A stretch of 64,000 nucleotides of DNA from Pontibacter liquoris (GCF_022758235.1 NZ_JALEBG010000001.1:2790001-2854000); one strand, 5' to 3'; positions 54,201 to 62,207 are shown, numbered from the stretch's first letter. Program-made: numbers and translations. Notes: generated by a model not told the origin, from the letters alone.

Positions 54201-55521
54201 ACCTGTGAAAATAAGCGTAACGCCTGCCATCGGCACAAACAACATCCAGGCCGACCAGGTGATCTGCTACGGCAACCAACCGGCTATCCTGACAGGCACC
54301 AAACCCATGGGCGGCGAAGGCGATTACAAGTTTTTGTGGCAGGCTAGCACGCAGGGCCCGGAGGCCGGCTGGGTAACAGCAGCAGGCAACAGCAGCAGCC
54401 AGGACTACAGCCCCGCACCGCTCACCCAAACCACCTGGTTCCGCCGCATCGTTATCTCCGGCACCAACACGGATATGAGTGCGCCGGTGATGATCACGGT
54501 GAAGCCGGCGATGAGCAACAACAAGATTAGCACCAGCCAGATAATCTGCTACAATACCGCGCCGGCTACGTTGGCTGGCTCGTTGCCAACCGGCGGAAGC
54601 GGCACCTATACTTACCTGTGGGAGATGAGCACGGACGGACCTGCAGCAAACTTCAAAACCGCCCCGGGCGCCAATAACAGGCAGGATTATACTCCGCCAC
54701 CGCTCACACGCACCACCTGGTTCCGCCGCATCGTGACATCAGAGTCATGCCAGGCGCTGATCAGCAACGCCGTGCAGGTTACCATCACACCGCTTCCGGC
54801 AGCTCCGGTAGCACCTGCTCAGACAGTCTGCGCCGGCACGAGTGCCACTCTTTGGGCCACGGGCACCGGCGGACGACTGGAATGGTATGCCAGTGCTTCG
54901 GGCGGCAACCTGCTGCAGGCTGGCAACACCTATACCACGCCCGTGCTCACGCACAATACCACCTACTACGTGCAGGAAATTTCGCAGACCTGCGCCAGCG
55001 AGCGTACGCAGGTGCTGGTAACGGTAGCAGAAGCATCGGCCAGCGCCGGCGAAGATGTAGCCGTAGTACGTGGCCGCAGCGTGGAGCTGCATGCCTCCGG
55101 TGGCGTGACCTATAGCTGGTCGCCGGCGGCAGGCTTAAGCGATGCTACGGTTGCCAACCCGGTTGCTACGCCCGTTGAAACCACCACTTACACCGTAACC
55201 GTGCTCACGCCCGGCGGCTGTACGTTTACCGATGACGTGACAGTGACAGTGCTTCCTTTTGTAGATGTACCCAACACCTTCACGCCCAACCGCGACGGTA
55301 TAAACGACACCTGGGAGATCGCCAACATCGAGAAATACCCCAACTGTACGGTAGAGGTGTTTAACCAGTGGGGCACGCTGGTCTTCCGTTCCGAAGGTTA
55401 TGGCGAAAAATGGGATGGTCGCTTTAACGGGCAGGAGCTGCCGCTGGCAACTTACTACTATGTTATCCGGCTAAATAAAACGGAAAAGCCGCTTTCCGGC
55501 AGTATTACCATTGTTAGATAA
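48271..55521 (+). CDS. Giant T9SS type B surface protein with PKD and Ig-like repeats
   Basis: 2416 residues. Signal peptide at the start (LLLSLLLFFLGFWTGAPVYA). N-terminal quarter: PKD-type domains (YVINWGDGTTDTYDNTF, TVKLTVSPLDP). Then Ig-like and Ig_7 cassettes (NAGPDITICNKPVA; AWYDAPTGGQLL). From about residue 1052 to 2173 there are eleven copies of a unit of about 93 residues, with one Ig_7-like cassette inserted after the fourth. Each unit has ICAGxxP, YTYxWE and TWFRRxVxSG. The end has NTFTPNRDGINDTW and SGSITIVR, the gliding-motility/type B T9SS sorting domain. Exported by Sec then T9SS to the surface; likely adhesion or motility. Paired with the PorP/SprF gene 7 bases downstream. Confidence 0.95.
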   Translation: MQPLYKRLLLSLLLFFLGFWTGAPVYAQDCIPQISASPAEASLCNNNEVTLTATAAASYQWSTGATTQVLKVTAPGTYSVKTTNADGCQGTSEDFVVTGPPDASISNPVYDFTYCSYSGSSAAFQLKVSNISTTKATNQQYVINWGDGTTDTYDNTFANTAHTYKAAGSYNLVLTVTGTDGCTSSSTERVFIGSNPGLGISSQGNSTGCAPATFDFKISGINNNSPYTNYTFQFDDGTPVLTYTQEQLEKLPRDPATNDVILTHTFSQSSSGKQNGFTLTGTAENPCSSSKATFEGIRISKGPEAKFGASSSTGCVNVPIIFTDQSTGGYDASTRTNVYNRNWEISPATGWQLTGGTLEDPRPSIKFTLPGVYTVKLTVSPLDPNSTCTGSSKEMTITISEPPKADFTLTGNGTCAPATFTTKNLSTGDDLRYAWQVSPTTGWNYATGSSATSATPSFTFTKAGTYKVILVASNNCSPSSQKETTIVIQEKPVVTLPAATAYCGPQTIAFAVANAAHAPTYDAKMSPISAYNWQVTGPAGASFTAGTSAASANPSLQFTTPGEYTVQVVATNGCGDSAPATQRITIHPLPQLTASSPKAAICLGEKTTIQVTGADTYTWSPATGLSATTGSQVTAAPTATTTYTITGKNTATNCTATTTFTVVVNNPPVVKATASVQQICLGQGTSTLTASGADTYTWAPATGLSSTTGASVIATPATTTTYTVTGVNQATGCSSSTKVTIQVNPLPVVNAGPDITICNKPVATKLAGSPEGGTWSGEHVSADGTFTPPVQTGTYELTYTYANQLGCTSSDKVVVTVEEAPVANAGSDQVVCLNSGAFSLQGFPAGGTWSGNQVDSKGTFTPAATGTFLLTYTFGTGSCATTDQVQVTVNALPQAPVVATPQPVCPGSGTSLQVSNPQGLIAWYDAPTGGQLLKEGATFDTPVLDRTTSYYVQTTIAGGCTSTRRMVTVTVHPATPAPVVDPVQLCGPGNTATLVANGTATMYEWYDAPTGGNLISDKRTFTTTALPASRSYYVQAIINGCISPRTEAKVEVYPVLSQNTLQGVATICAGQQPDVVQGSIPAGGDGSYTYQWESSITGAEAGFAAIPGTAAKNQDYAPAPLGRNTWFRRVVTSASCSNTSEAILVTVTPVIAGNTIALSGESEICQGSQGGEIVGSAPEGGNGTYTYTWQVSVTGAEGVYTAAPGDNRQPNYQPGTLTQSTWFRRIVNSGTCQQHISQPVRLLVYKPIAGNSISGEQIICAASSPLVLQGSQPSEGNSNYTFTWEMSTDGRTFEVATGQNNTVTYSPGPLTTTTWFRRIVSGGPCGINASNTVQVTVNPVITNNTITPVTPICSGQPAPELTGSLPAGGNGRYTFEWLASTTGANGTFTKASGNATNQTYAPGTLTQTTWYKRVVKSGECASTSPVVEVTVMPLPQAPTALPVTICENTTATLAVTEQTGTFRWYTSATAADPVFTGRTFTTPEPLTATTTYYVEAVNSSGCASATRVPVQVTVNRNISNNTLTAPVNQPICAGQTPAALTGTQPAGGNGTYTYRWESSTAGPNTGFAPITGATNSQYQPGALSANTWFRRVVISGPCSENYSAAVLLEVVPVISNNSITAAQTICAGDLPAAFSGSVPQGGTGQYTYLWESSTDGTTYTAAAGNNAEQQYKAPAPLTRTIWLRRIVLSGPCSRQESAPVKVTVLPAIAGNTLTSPEQTICAGDAPLALTGNTPTGGTGIYTYVWESSEDGTTYTTVAGISTNSSYQPQPLEKTTLFRRKVTSGACYSYSGTVRVVVNPGINQNEIAQSQEICTGSVPLPLTGAQPTGGNDQYTFRWEYSLTGAPSSFKAVAGNGTQRDYTPDKLTTTTWFRRVVVSGACTSVSNLVKIEVSPEIARNTIVLSQTIYAGQIPAPLTGSTPIGGNGSYTYEWQLSEDGVTYAAAPAPNTGKNYAPPALKKDTWFRRVVTSGGCSHTSEPVKISVTPAIGTNNIQADQVICYGNQPAILTGTKPMGGEGDYKFLWQASTQGPEAGWVTAAGNSSSQDYSPAPLTQTTWFRRIVISGTNTDMSAPVMITVKPAMSNNKISTSQIICYNTAPATLAGSLPTGGSGTYTYLWEMSTDGPAANFKTAPGANNRQDYTPPPLTRTTWFRRIVTSESCQALISNAVQVTITPLPAAPVAPAQTVCAGTSATLWATGTGGRLEWYASASGGNLLQAGNTYTTPVLTHNTTYYVQEISQTCASERTQVLVTVAEASASAGEDVAVVRGRSVELHASGGVTYSWSPAAGLSDATVANPVATPVETTTYTVTVLTPGGCTFTDDVTVTVLPFVDVPNTFTPNRDGINDTWEIANIEKYPNCTVEVFNQWGTLVFRSEGYGEKWDGRFNGQELPLATYYYVIRLNKTEKPLSGSITIVR
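51424..54795 (+). repeat. Eleven tandem protein repeats of about 93 residues (DNA region)
   Basis: Coding tandem array within the giant gene: four units, then an insertion of an Ig_7-like unit (about 52568-52812), then seven more. Shared words are the codons for NNTI, ICAG, GGNGxYTY and TWFRRIV. Units differ enough in DNA sequence that the array is old, not a recent expansion. Confidence 0.85.
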
Positions 55522-55528
55522 AAAGACG

Positions 55529-56545
55529 ATGCAGAAACTTTTCGCCTTAGCTTTTGCCCTCCTAACAGCAATGCAGGTCCTGGCCCAGCAAAAGCCCCAG
55601 TATACCCAGTATACCCTCAACAATTACCTGCTGAACCCAGCTATAAGCGGGATAGAGGACTATGCCGATTTACGGCTGGGAACAAGGCAGCAATGGGCCG
55701 GGTTAGAAGGTGCACCCCAGTCATATTATCTGACGCTGCACATGCCCCTGAACAAAGATGTGATTCCCTCCTACCGCGGTGGCAGAGGAAACGAGCTGCC
55801 GAAAGAAGCCTCCACTAAACGCACGAACATGTACCGGCGCGTGCGCCCGCATCATGGCCTGGGCGCCATGGCCATGACCACGCAGACCGGCCCTTTATCG
55901 CGCAGCAGCTTTAGCGCCAGCTATGCTTACCACCTGCCAGTTTCCAAGACCACGCGTATTTCGGCAGGCGTTGCACCGGGGCTGGTGCAGTATAGCCTGG
56001 ACCCGAGCCTGGTGAAAACGGCCAACAGCAACGACCCTGCTATTATGGACGGGCGCGTAAATGAAGTAAAGTTCGACCTGACGATGGGCCTTTGGCTCTA
56101 TTCTCAGAATTACTATGTAGGCGTATCGGGGGCGCAGCTGGTACCGGCCAGGCGCCGGTACATTCAGACGGGTACGCCGGAAGACCGGGATGGGAAACTA
56201 CAGAAACACTATTTTGCGACAGCCGGCCTGCGCCTGGATGTAAGCCCGGCACTTTCGTTCATCCCCTCGGTGATGGTGAAGTTGGCCCAGCCCAGCCCTG
56301 CCTCGGTTGATGCCAACCTGAAAGCGCTTTACGGCAACCGCGTATGGGCAGGCATTTCGTACCGGCACAAAGATGCGGTGGCCGGCATGGCAGGGATCAA
56401 CATCAGCCCGCTGCTGGATGTAGCCTACTCCTACGATGCCAGCACCTCGCCGCTGGGGGTATCGCATGGCGGCAGCCACGAAGTGGTGCTGGGCCTGAAG
56501 CTGCGCAACACAAGTAAAGTGATTTGCCCGGTGTGGGCATGGTAA
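55529..56545 (+). CDS. PorP/SprF family type IX secretion membrane protein
   Basis: Start placed at the ATG at 55529 (MQKLFALAFALLT); the longer frame begins at TTG inside the upstream gene's end. 338 residues. Signal peptide ending VLAQ, then the family opening QKPQYTQYTLNNYLLNPAIS and GIEDYADLRLGTRQQWAG. The rest alternates beta strands, as expected for an outer-membrane barrel (SRSSFSASYAYHLPVSKTTR, LGVSHGGSHEVVLGLKLR). Such genes follow type B T9SS cargo genes and anchor or help export the cargo. Co-transcribed with the giant gene. Confidence 0.95.
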   Translation: MQKLFALAFALLTAMQVLAQQKPQYTQYTLNNYLLNPAISGIEDYADLRLGTRQQWAGLEGAPQSYYLTLHMPLNKDVIPSYRGGRGNELPKEASTKRTNMYRRVRPHHGLGAMAMTTQTGPLSRSSFSASYAYHLPVSKTTRISAGVAPGLVQYSLDPSLVKTANSNDPAIMDGRVNEVKFDLTMGLWLYSQNYYVGVSGAQLVPARRRYIQTGTPEDRDGKLQKHYFATAGLRLDVSPALSFIPSVMVKLAQPSPASVDANLKALYGNRVWAGISYRHKDAVAGMAGINISPLLDVAYSYDASTSPLGVSHGGSHEVVLGLKLRNTSKVICPVWAW

Positions 56546-56568
56546 GTAGGGCAATGATCTTACCTTAC

Positions 56569-56604
56569 AAAAAAGGAGGCTGTTCTGCAACAGCCTCCTT
56601 TTTT
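56569..56604 (+). terminator. Intrinsic terminator after the PorP/SprF gene
   Basis: AAAAAAGGAGGCTGTT (56569-56584) pairs with 56589-56604 around CTGC, ending in TTTTTT. Confidence 0.93.
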
Positions 56605-56643
56605 ATACTTGCCCATTTTATACTTGCATCAGCAGCGGTATAC

Positions 56644-56865
56644 TTAGCTGATCTTTTCGGCCTTGAAACCGGCTTTTTCTACCGTGCTTTTGATCGTGTC
56701 AGCATCCAGTGAATCGGTTGATACCTCCAGCACTTTGTCGGGATTGTTGGTATCTACGTTCCAGTCGGCTATACCTTCCAGTTTATTCAGATGTGGGGTA
56801 ACCGCTTTCACGCAGTTGCCGCAATTAATGGTTGTTTTGAATTTATAGGTTTTCATATTTAACAT
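56644..56865 (-). CDS. Heavy-metal-associated (HMA) domain protein, copper-chaperone-like
   Basis: 73 residues (70 if the in-frame ATG at 56856 is used). A single HMA fold: KTYKFKTTINCGNCVKAVTP contains the metal-binding CGNC, followed by LNKLEGIADWNVDTNN and a C-terminal strand-helix (VEKAGFKAEKIS). The family carries Cu+ or other soft metals between proteins. Here the pre-motif residue is Asn (NCGNC) rather than Met, as in many Bacteroidota relatives. No partner ATPase adjacent; the P1B pump at 44189 is 10 kb away. Confidence 0.9.
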   Translation of the reverse strand: MLNMKTYKFKTTINCGNCVKAVTPHLNKLEGIADWNVDTNNPDKVLEVSTDSLDADTIKSTVEKAGFKAEKIS

Positions 56866-57158
56866 AATTTATCAACTGTAAATTTATTATACTTTCTTAT
56901 TCGTCTCTCCTGCCAACGCCGCAATGACGACCCTGGCAATAACGCCTATTTAATCGGGCAGATCTACTTCAATACGCAGCGCCTCGCTTCCCATCCTAAT
57001 CCCATCAGCTCACAAACCCACGTAATGACCGGCTTTGAAATTATTGAAAGCACAGGTATGGTATACTGTTGTAGTACTGCCGCTGTAATCTTTTCTTTTT
57101 CTTGTTTTAAACTGATAATGCAAAGATACGGCTGTACGGGAGCGAATGTGTTACAGAA

Positions 57159-57188
57159 TTGCTGTAAAGGATTATACAATTATTTTTG
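57159..57188 (+). promoter_or_regulatory. Putative Bacteroidota promoter upstream of the histidine kinase
   Basis: TTG at 57159-57161, 19 bases, then TATTTTTG at 57181-57188: an exact -7 consensus with the expected spacing to a -33 element. A second identical -7 box lies at 57204-57211 because of the tandem duplication. Confidence 0.5.
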
Positions 57189-57224
57189 TGCTATACCTTC
57201 CATTATTTTTGTGCTATACCTTCC
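57179..57224. repeat. Exact 23-bp tandem duplication covering a -7 box
   Basis: Units 57179-57201 and 57202-57224 are identical (ATTATTTTTGTGC then TATACCTTCC). Each contains TATTTTTG. Confidence 0.9.
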
Positions 57225-57426
57225 ATTTTTAAAATCTTTTAAATATAATTATTTTCAGCTTTCGAGCCTTTCATTATCTTTACAAATGCATTCAATTCTT
57301 TATTAAAGTGCATTATCAGTCTGTTTAAAGCATTTGGGAGACACCTGTATTTTGAATTATACCTTTACTAAATTGTTCTTATCAGCTCATGCCTCAAAAT
57401 TTTAGTGCAGTTATTTTTCACCAGGC

Positions 57427-60400
57427 ATGAAGTACATGAAGAAGCAAGAAGCTACCAGAGGTCTGAAGCGAACAATGCGCTACCTGGGGATCTCCTTTAT
57501 TGGGCTGGCAGTTGTGCTGGTTGTGGTATGTGTGTGTTCCTATATACAGGCAATGCAGGTGCAGCAGAAGTATAGCAGCATGCTGTCGCGCACGTATGAG
57601 CGCCAGGAACTGGTCAATGACCTGCTCCGCAACAAAGAGCGGGCCCGAAGCATGCTGCGGACGTATGCGCTTGTGCAAGGGGCTGCTGCCCGGGATAGTA
57701 TAGAGCAGCAGCTTTTAGCCGTGCAACAAGCCGATAAACAGGCCATTGCCAAACTAGACAAGCTGGTTCACACCAACAGCGCCCGGGCGCTGCTCCGGCA
57801 TATTGCCAAAGACCAGGCAGATTATTTCAGGCAGGCAGACAGTGTGCAGGCTCTGATAGATCTGCACCAGTTGCAAGCGGCACAGGACTATAAAACAAGG
57901 GTGCTGGCACCAAACTATATTCTTTACCAGAACCGAGTTATCCACCTGAACGAGGCAATAACTACCTCGTTAAAGAAAGAAGCCGGCGGATTTATTGCTG
58001 AATATTCTTTTTTACGAAATGGCTATGCCCTGGTGCTGCTGTTTGGTCTGGCAGCTGCAGTTAGTGCAGCGCTTATACTTAAGAAAATCTTCCGGCGCCT
58101 GCACCAGGAAAATAGCCTTATCAGGGTTGAAATGCAGGAACGGAAACAGCTGCAGAATGCTTTGCTCGAAAGCCAGCAGCGGTTTAGGAGCCTTTTTAAC
58201 AACAACCCCGTGCCCATGTGGGTGTACGACCAGCAGACGCTTCGTTTTCTGGAAGTGAACGAAGCAGCCATGCAGGAGTATGGCTATACCCGGGAGGAAT
58301 TCATGCAGCTGACCCTGTTCGATATCAGGCCCGCAGAAGAGCGGAATGCCCTACAGCACCTACTACAAGTACGCCATAAAACAGAAGAAAGAGGCCCGCT
58401 GGAGTATACGCACAGGCGAAAAGATGGCACCAGCTTTCTGGTGGAACTTCAGTCGCATGCGTTGCCACCGCAGGGCGCACACATCCCCCGTCTGGTGGTA
58501 GCCCTGAATATACATGAGCGGGAGCAGGCCATTGAAAAGCTTAGACGGAGCGAACAGCAACTACGTGAAGTCAGCTCCAGCATTCCGGGGGCGGTCTATC
58601 AGTTGCAGATCAGCGCTGACCGGACCATCAGTTTTCCATTTGTGAGCGAAGGCAGCTATAAACTGCTGGGCATCCCGGCTGCGGCCGCCTATACCCACCC
58701 AAAAGATGTGTTCTCGCAGTTGCACCCCGACGACCGGAAAGAGCTGAATGCCACGCTTATGCAATCCTATCAGGAGCTGACGCCCTGGATACACGAATTC
58801 CGGATATGGCATGCCGATAAACAAAAGTATGTCTGGATCAGGGGCCATAGCCTGCCTTCTGTCCAGAAAAATGGCACGGTATCCTGGAATGGCACCCTGA
58901 TCAATATAACAGAACAGAAAGAGGCCCAGGAACAACTGCTGCGCAGCGAAGCTAACCTGCGGGCGCTCCTCAACAGTTCGCCACAAGCTATCTTTCTGCT
59001 GGATAAGGACCTGCGTGTGCTGACGTTTAATGCTGTAGCTGCGGCCGATGTGAAGCGCTACCTGCTGAGAACACTGACGCAGGACAGTAATTTGCTTGAC
59101 CTGATCGATCCCTCGCTTGTAGCACAGGTCAGGGAAAACCACAGCAAAGCTTTGCAAGGGCAGGAAGTAATGTATGAGACGGGCTCTGGAAATCACTGGC
59201 ACGAGGTGGTCTTTAAGCCGGTGCTGGGATCCGACAACAGCATACTGGCCGTCGCCCTGACCCTGCTGGACATATCCGAGAAGCGCAGAGCGGTGGAGAT
59301 CATCAAAAGCAGCCAGCTGCAACTGGCCCGTGCCCAGCAACTGGCACATCTGGGCCATTGGGAATACGATCTGCAGAAAGAAACCCTGGCCTGGTCAGAC
59401 AGCGTTTATTCGATATTCCGGGTTAAAAAAGAAACGTTCTCTCCTTCGATCCCGAACCTGCTGCAGTTTATACCTGACAGCGAACGTACGCAGGTAACCA
59501 CCCAGATCATGCAATCCCTGCAAAACAAAACAGGCATCGCGCTGGAGCATAAAGTGGTCCTTGCGGATGGCGCCGAGCGCTTTCTATACCAGATCGGGGA
59601 AGTAGTAACGGATGAAGATGGCACGCCCGTGAAGCTATCGGGTGCCGTGCAGGATATTACAGAGCGCGTATGGGCGGCGCGCGAGGTAACAGTTGCCAAA
59701 AATCTGCTGCAATCTACCCTGGAAAATATACCGGAGATCATTTTCTCGACAGATGCCCGTCTGGCTATTACATACATAAGCCCGCAGTGCCGCGAAATAA
59801 CGGGCTACGCCGAAGAGGAGCTGCTGCATCAGAATGCCTCCTGGCTCGATACCCTGCAATTGGAAAACAAGGAAGACATGCTGCACACCCTTCTGCCTAA
59901 CTTAAAGCAGGGCCTGCGGCAGCAACACGCCATTCGGATTCGGACAAAGGCCGGCCAGGTCAGGTGGCTGGAACTGCGGCTTTCGCCTATGCTGGATGAG
60001 AGCGGAAACCTGCTGCGCATTGATGGCTCTGCCACCGATATTACCCTGTTTAAAGCCGAGGAAGCGCAACGCAACGAACTGACCGAACAGCTAATTAAGC
60101 AAAACCAGAACCTGCAGCAGTTTACCTACATCGTATCGCATAACCTGCGTGCGCCCATTGCCAATATTTTAGGCCTGACCTCCATTTACAACTACGCACA
60201 GCCGAATGCCCTCATGAACCGGCGGGTGGTGGATAACCTGGCAAAATCAGCGCAGCTGCTCGATACTACTATCCGCGACCTGAACGAGATTTTGACGGTG
60301 CGCAGCCAGCTACAGCAGGTGGTGGAGGAGGTCTCGCTGGAGCAGGTACTAAAGGCTGTTCTGGAAAGTATGCCTCAGGAAAAAAATGATGCAATAATAA

Positions 60401-60765
60401 CCTATAACTTCGAAGCTGCCCCAAAGGTGCTGGCGATTCGTAGCTATGTACAAAGTATTATAACTAATTTAATAACAAACGCTTTTAAATACAAATCGCC
60501 ACATCGGAAATTGCATTTAACACTTTCCACTTCTCAATTTCCTGATTATATTTGCCTGAGCGTTTCAGATAATGGCTTGGGCCTGGACCTGGCAACGATT
60601 AAAGATAAGCTGTTCGGATTGTACAAAAGATTTCATCCGCAGATAGAAGGTAAGGGCCTGGGCCTGCACCTTGTAAAAACACAGGCAGAGCTGCTGAACG
60701 GCAAAGTTGAGGTTGAAAGCCAGGTAGGGATAGGCACCACATTTAATATTTATTTCAGGAGATAA
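57427..60765 (+). CDS. Membrane sensor histidine kinase with five PAS domains
   Basis: 1112 residues. TM1 about 19-41 and TM2 about 197-219 enclose a helical periplasmic sensor of about 150 residues of the four-helix-bundle type. Then five PAS domains: about 250-370 (LFNNNPVPMWVYDQQTLRF), 375-500, 505-630 (LLNSSPQAIFLLDKDLRVLT), 635-755 and 760-885 (ENIPEIIFSTDARLAITYIS). The kinase core starts FTYIVSHNLRAPIANILG with phospho-acceptor His905; the ATPase domain shows NLITNAFKYKSP, VSDNGLGLDL and GKGLGLHLVKT. Senses an external and several internal cues; the partner regulator starts 6 bases downstream. Confidence 0.95.
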   Translation: MKYMKKQEATRGLKRTMRYLGISFIGLAVVLVVVCVCSYIQAMQVQQKYSSMLSRTYERQELVNDLLRNKERARSMLRTYALVQGAAARDSIEQQLLAVQQADKQAIAKLDKLVHTNSARALLRHIAKDQADYFRQADSVQALIDLHQLQAAQDYKTRVLAPNYILYQNRVIHLNEAITTSLKKEAGGFIAEYSFLRNGYALVLLFGLAAAVSAALILKKIFRRLHQENSLIRVEMQERKQLQNALLESQQRFRSLFNNNPVPMWVYDQQTLRFLEVNEAAMQEYGYTREEFMQLTLFDIRPAEERNALQHLLQVRHKTEERGPLEYTHRRKDGTSFLVELQSHALPPQGAHIPRLVVALNIHEREQAIEKLRRSEQQLREVSSSIPGAVYQLQISADRTISFPFVSEGSYKLLGIPAAAAYTHPKDVFSQLHPDDRKELNATLMQSYQELTPWIHEFRIWHADKQKYVWIRGHSLPSVQKNGTVSWNGTLINITEQKEAQEQLLRSEANLRALLNSSPQAIFLLDKDLRVLTFNAVAAADVKRYLLRTLTQDSNLLDLIDPSLVAQVRENHSKALQGQEVMYETGSGNHWHEVVFKPVLGSDNSILAVALTLLDISEKRRAVEIIKSSQLQLARAQQLAHLGHWEYDLQKETLAWSDSVYSIFRVKKETFSPSIPNLLQFIPDSERTQVTTQIMQSLQNKTGIALEHKVVLADGAERFLYQIGEVVTDEDGTPVKLSGAVQDITERVWAAREVTVAKNLLQSTLENIPEIIFSTDARLAITYISPQCREITGYAEEELLHQNASWLDTLQLENKEDMLHTLLPNLKQGLRQQHAIRIRTKAGQVRWLELRLSPMLDESGNLLRIDGSATDITLFKAEEAQRNELTEQLIKQNQNLQQFTYIVSHNLRAPIANILGLTSIYNYAQPNALMNRRVVDNLAKSAQLLDTTIRDLNEILTVRSQLQQVVEEVSLEQVLKAVLESMPQEKNDAIITYNFEAAPKVLAIRSYVQSIITNLITNAFKYKSPHRKLHLTLSTSQFPDYICLSVSDNGLGLDLATIKDKLFGLYKRFHPQIEGKGLGLHLVKTQAELLNGKVEVESQVGIGTTFNIYFRR

Positions 60766-60771
60766 GCTTAC

Positions 60772-61179
60772 ATGAACTCGGTACGGAAAGTGTTGATCAT
60801 TGATGATGATGAAATTAACAATTTTGTGTGTGAAAGCATAATCCGAAGCCATCGGTTTGCAGAAGAAGTCGTTAGCTTTGAGCGGGCGGAAGATGCCCTG
60901 TCTTTTCTTAAACGCTCGGCTCAACTTAAAGCGGAGGCCTTTCCGGATTTGATCTTTTTGGATATCAATATGCCGGGGATGGATGGCTGGAATTTTCTGG
61001 ACGAATACCGCGAACTGCCGGAGCCCCTTACCAAGCATTGCAGCCTTTTCATGCTTTCCTCTGCCGTAGACCGCAAGGATGTCCAATATGCCCGGAGCCA
61101 TCAGGATGTGAAGGAATTTTTCTCCAAGCCTCTCTCGCCCGAAATCCTTGATCTCATCAAAGAAGAATACATAAACTAA
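60772..61179 (+). CDS. Single-domain response regulator
   Basis: 135 residues, receiver domain only. Acidic pocket IIDDDEIN (Asp11-13), phospho-acceptor Asp64 in IFLDINMPGMDGW, and conserved Lys119 in FSKPLSP. No output domain, so it must act through protein contact or pass phosphate on, as in CheY-like or Spo0F-like relays. Follows the PAS kinase by 6 bases and must be its partner. Terminator follows 26 bases after the stop. Confidence 0.95.
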   Translation: MNSVRKVLIIDDDEINNFVCESIIRSHRFAEEVVSFERAEDALSFLKRSAQLKAEAFPDLIFLDINMPGMDGWNFLDEYRELPEPLTKHCSLFMLSSAVDRKDVQYARSHQDVKEFFSKPLSPEILDLIKEEYIN

Positions 61180-61205
61180 CAGGCTTCCATACTTGTTAAA
61201 CTCTT

Positions 61206-61235
61206 AAAGAGCAGGGCCACTCGGTCCTGCTCTTT
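61206..61235 (+). terminator. Intrinsic terminator of the two-component operon
   Basis: AAAGAGCAGG (61206-61215) pairs with CCTGCTCTTT (61226-61235), extended inward by a G-T pair, then TTAA. Confidence 0.88.
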
Positions 61236-61775
61236 TTAATTTCTAAAAGCTTCCCCTCGCGTTACGTTCCCTCTGCCCTGCTCTCGGCCAAATCAGAATC
61301 AAGCCTCCTGATCAAACTTTTGTAAAAGGCTTTTGCAGAATCCTCGGGCTCGCAAACGCAGCCATAGGTAGCTCTCTGGCTACCGCTCATACTCCAGTAT
61401 GTAGCTTGTACAGGTTATACCCCCAGAGCTTGACTTGGCCTTACTGTAAGTCGGTTATACTTCGTCAGCTATACCTGATTTTTGCCTGCAAATGCCTGCC
61501 GCATTCCTGCTAAAAACATCTTCTAAACATTCATCTTTTATAATATTCCAATAACCATATGTTACAAGGCTCTTTCTGTATTCAAAATTATATATGCCTT
61601 TAAAAGCCCTGCAAAGCACTTTTAAATAATTTTATTTAAAATGTATAACTAAAAGACAACACTATTATATGACTTCCGTTACAGCAGCCAGGAACTATAT
61701 ATGATTATTTGTATAGACCACACAACCTGTTGTAAAATCCTAACCTCACTAACCCCAGAGAAACCCTTACCCAAC
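61236..61775. other. Intergenic region upstream of the small secreted protein
   Basis: About 540 bases, AT-rich towards the right. No gene seen. A small inverted repeat CATACT-CC-AGTATG lies near 61389-61402; no function can be assigned. Confidence 0.4.
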
Positions 61776-62147
61776 ATGAAAAAATTTATACTTGCCTCTT
61801 TAATGCTCTTTATTTCGTTTGGTGCTGCTTTTGCCGAAGGTACCCAGTTAAGCCCCGATGCCGAAAAAAAGTGCAGTGATGTTACCCGGACTATGGCCAA
61901 TGAGCTTCGCTTGAATGAAATGGGTTACATAAAATTAAAGGCGCTGAACAGAGAATTATATGCCGCCACCGAAGAAATCCTGCTTACTTCTAAATCAGAA
62001 GAGCAGCAGGAAAAACTCCAGGCGTTGGCAGCAAAGTATGAAACAGAGCTTGTATCCTTTCTGAGCCCTTCGCAATTGCAGGCGTACAAAAGTTACGCAG
62101 CAAGAGTTAGCAGCAGCAGCAAGTTCGTTGCCATCGTAACGCAGTAA
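61776..62147 (+). CDS. Small secreted helical protein
   Basis: Start placed at the ATG at 61776 (MKKFILASLMLFISFGAAFA), a clear signal peptide ending AFAEG; the longer frame adds 25 unlikely residues. 123 residues. The mature part is helical (DAEKKCSDVTRTMANELRLN, MGYIKLKALNRELYAATEEI, EEQQEKLQALAAKYETELVS, SPSQLQAYKSYA), a layout like the periplasmic LTXXQ/Spy-type proteins, though the LTxxQ signature is only partial (LSPSQLQAY). Possible periplasmic stress or chaperone role. Confidence 0.72.
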   Translation: MKKFILASLMLFISFGAAFAEGTQLSPDAEKKCSDVTRTMANELRLNEMGYIKLKALNRELYAATEEILLTSKSEEQQEKLQALAAKYETELVSFLSPSQLQAYKSYAARVSSSSKFVAIVTQ

Positions 62148-62174
62148 GTAATTGCCATCAACAAGGGGCAAGAT

Positions 62175-62207
62175 GATAAAGGCCAACTGCAGAAGTCGGC
62201 CTTTATC
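62175..62207 (+). terminator. Hairpin after the small secreted protein gene
   Basis: GATAAAGGCC (62175-62184) pairs with GGCCTTTATC (62198-62207) with a partly paired interior; no T run. A probable terminator or mRNA-end stabiliser. Confidence 0.55.

Larger units (their letters stand above)
56866..57426. other. Leader region of the histidine kinase gene
   Basis: 561 bases, no gene. Contains the exact tandem duplication at 57179-57224 with putative promoter boxes, leaving a 5' leader of about 200-230 bases. Confidence 0.5.

Noticed and set aside
51424..54795. Regular repeats at about 280-base spacing as a possible CRISPR-like array
   Set aside because: They are in-frame protein repeats of one long gene, with divergent DNA sequence and no constant direct repeat or spacers.
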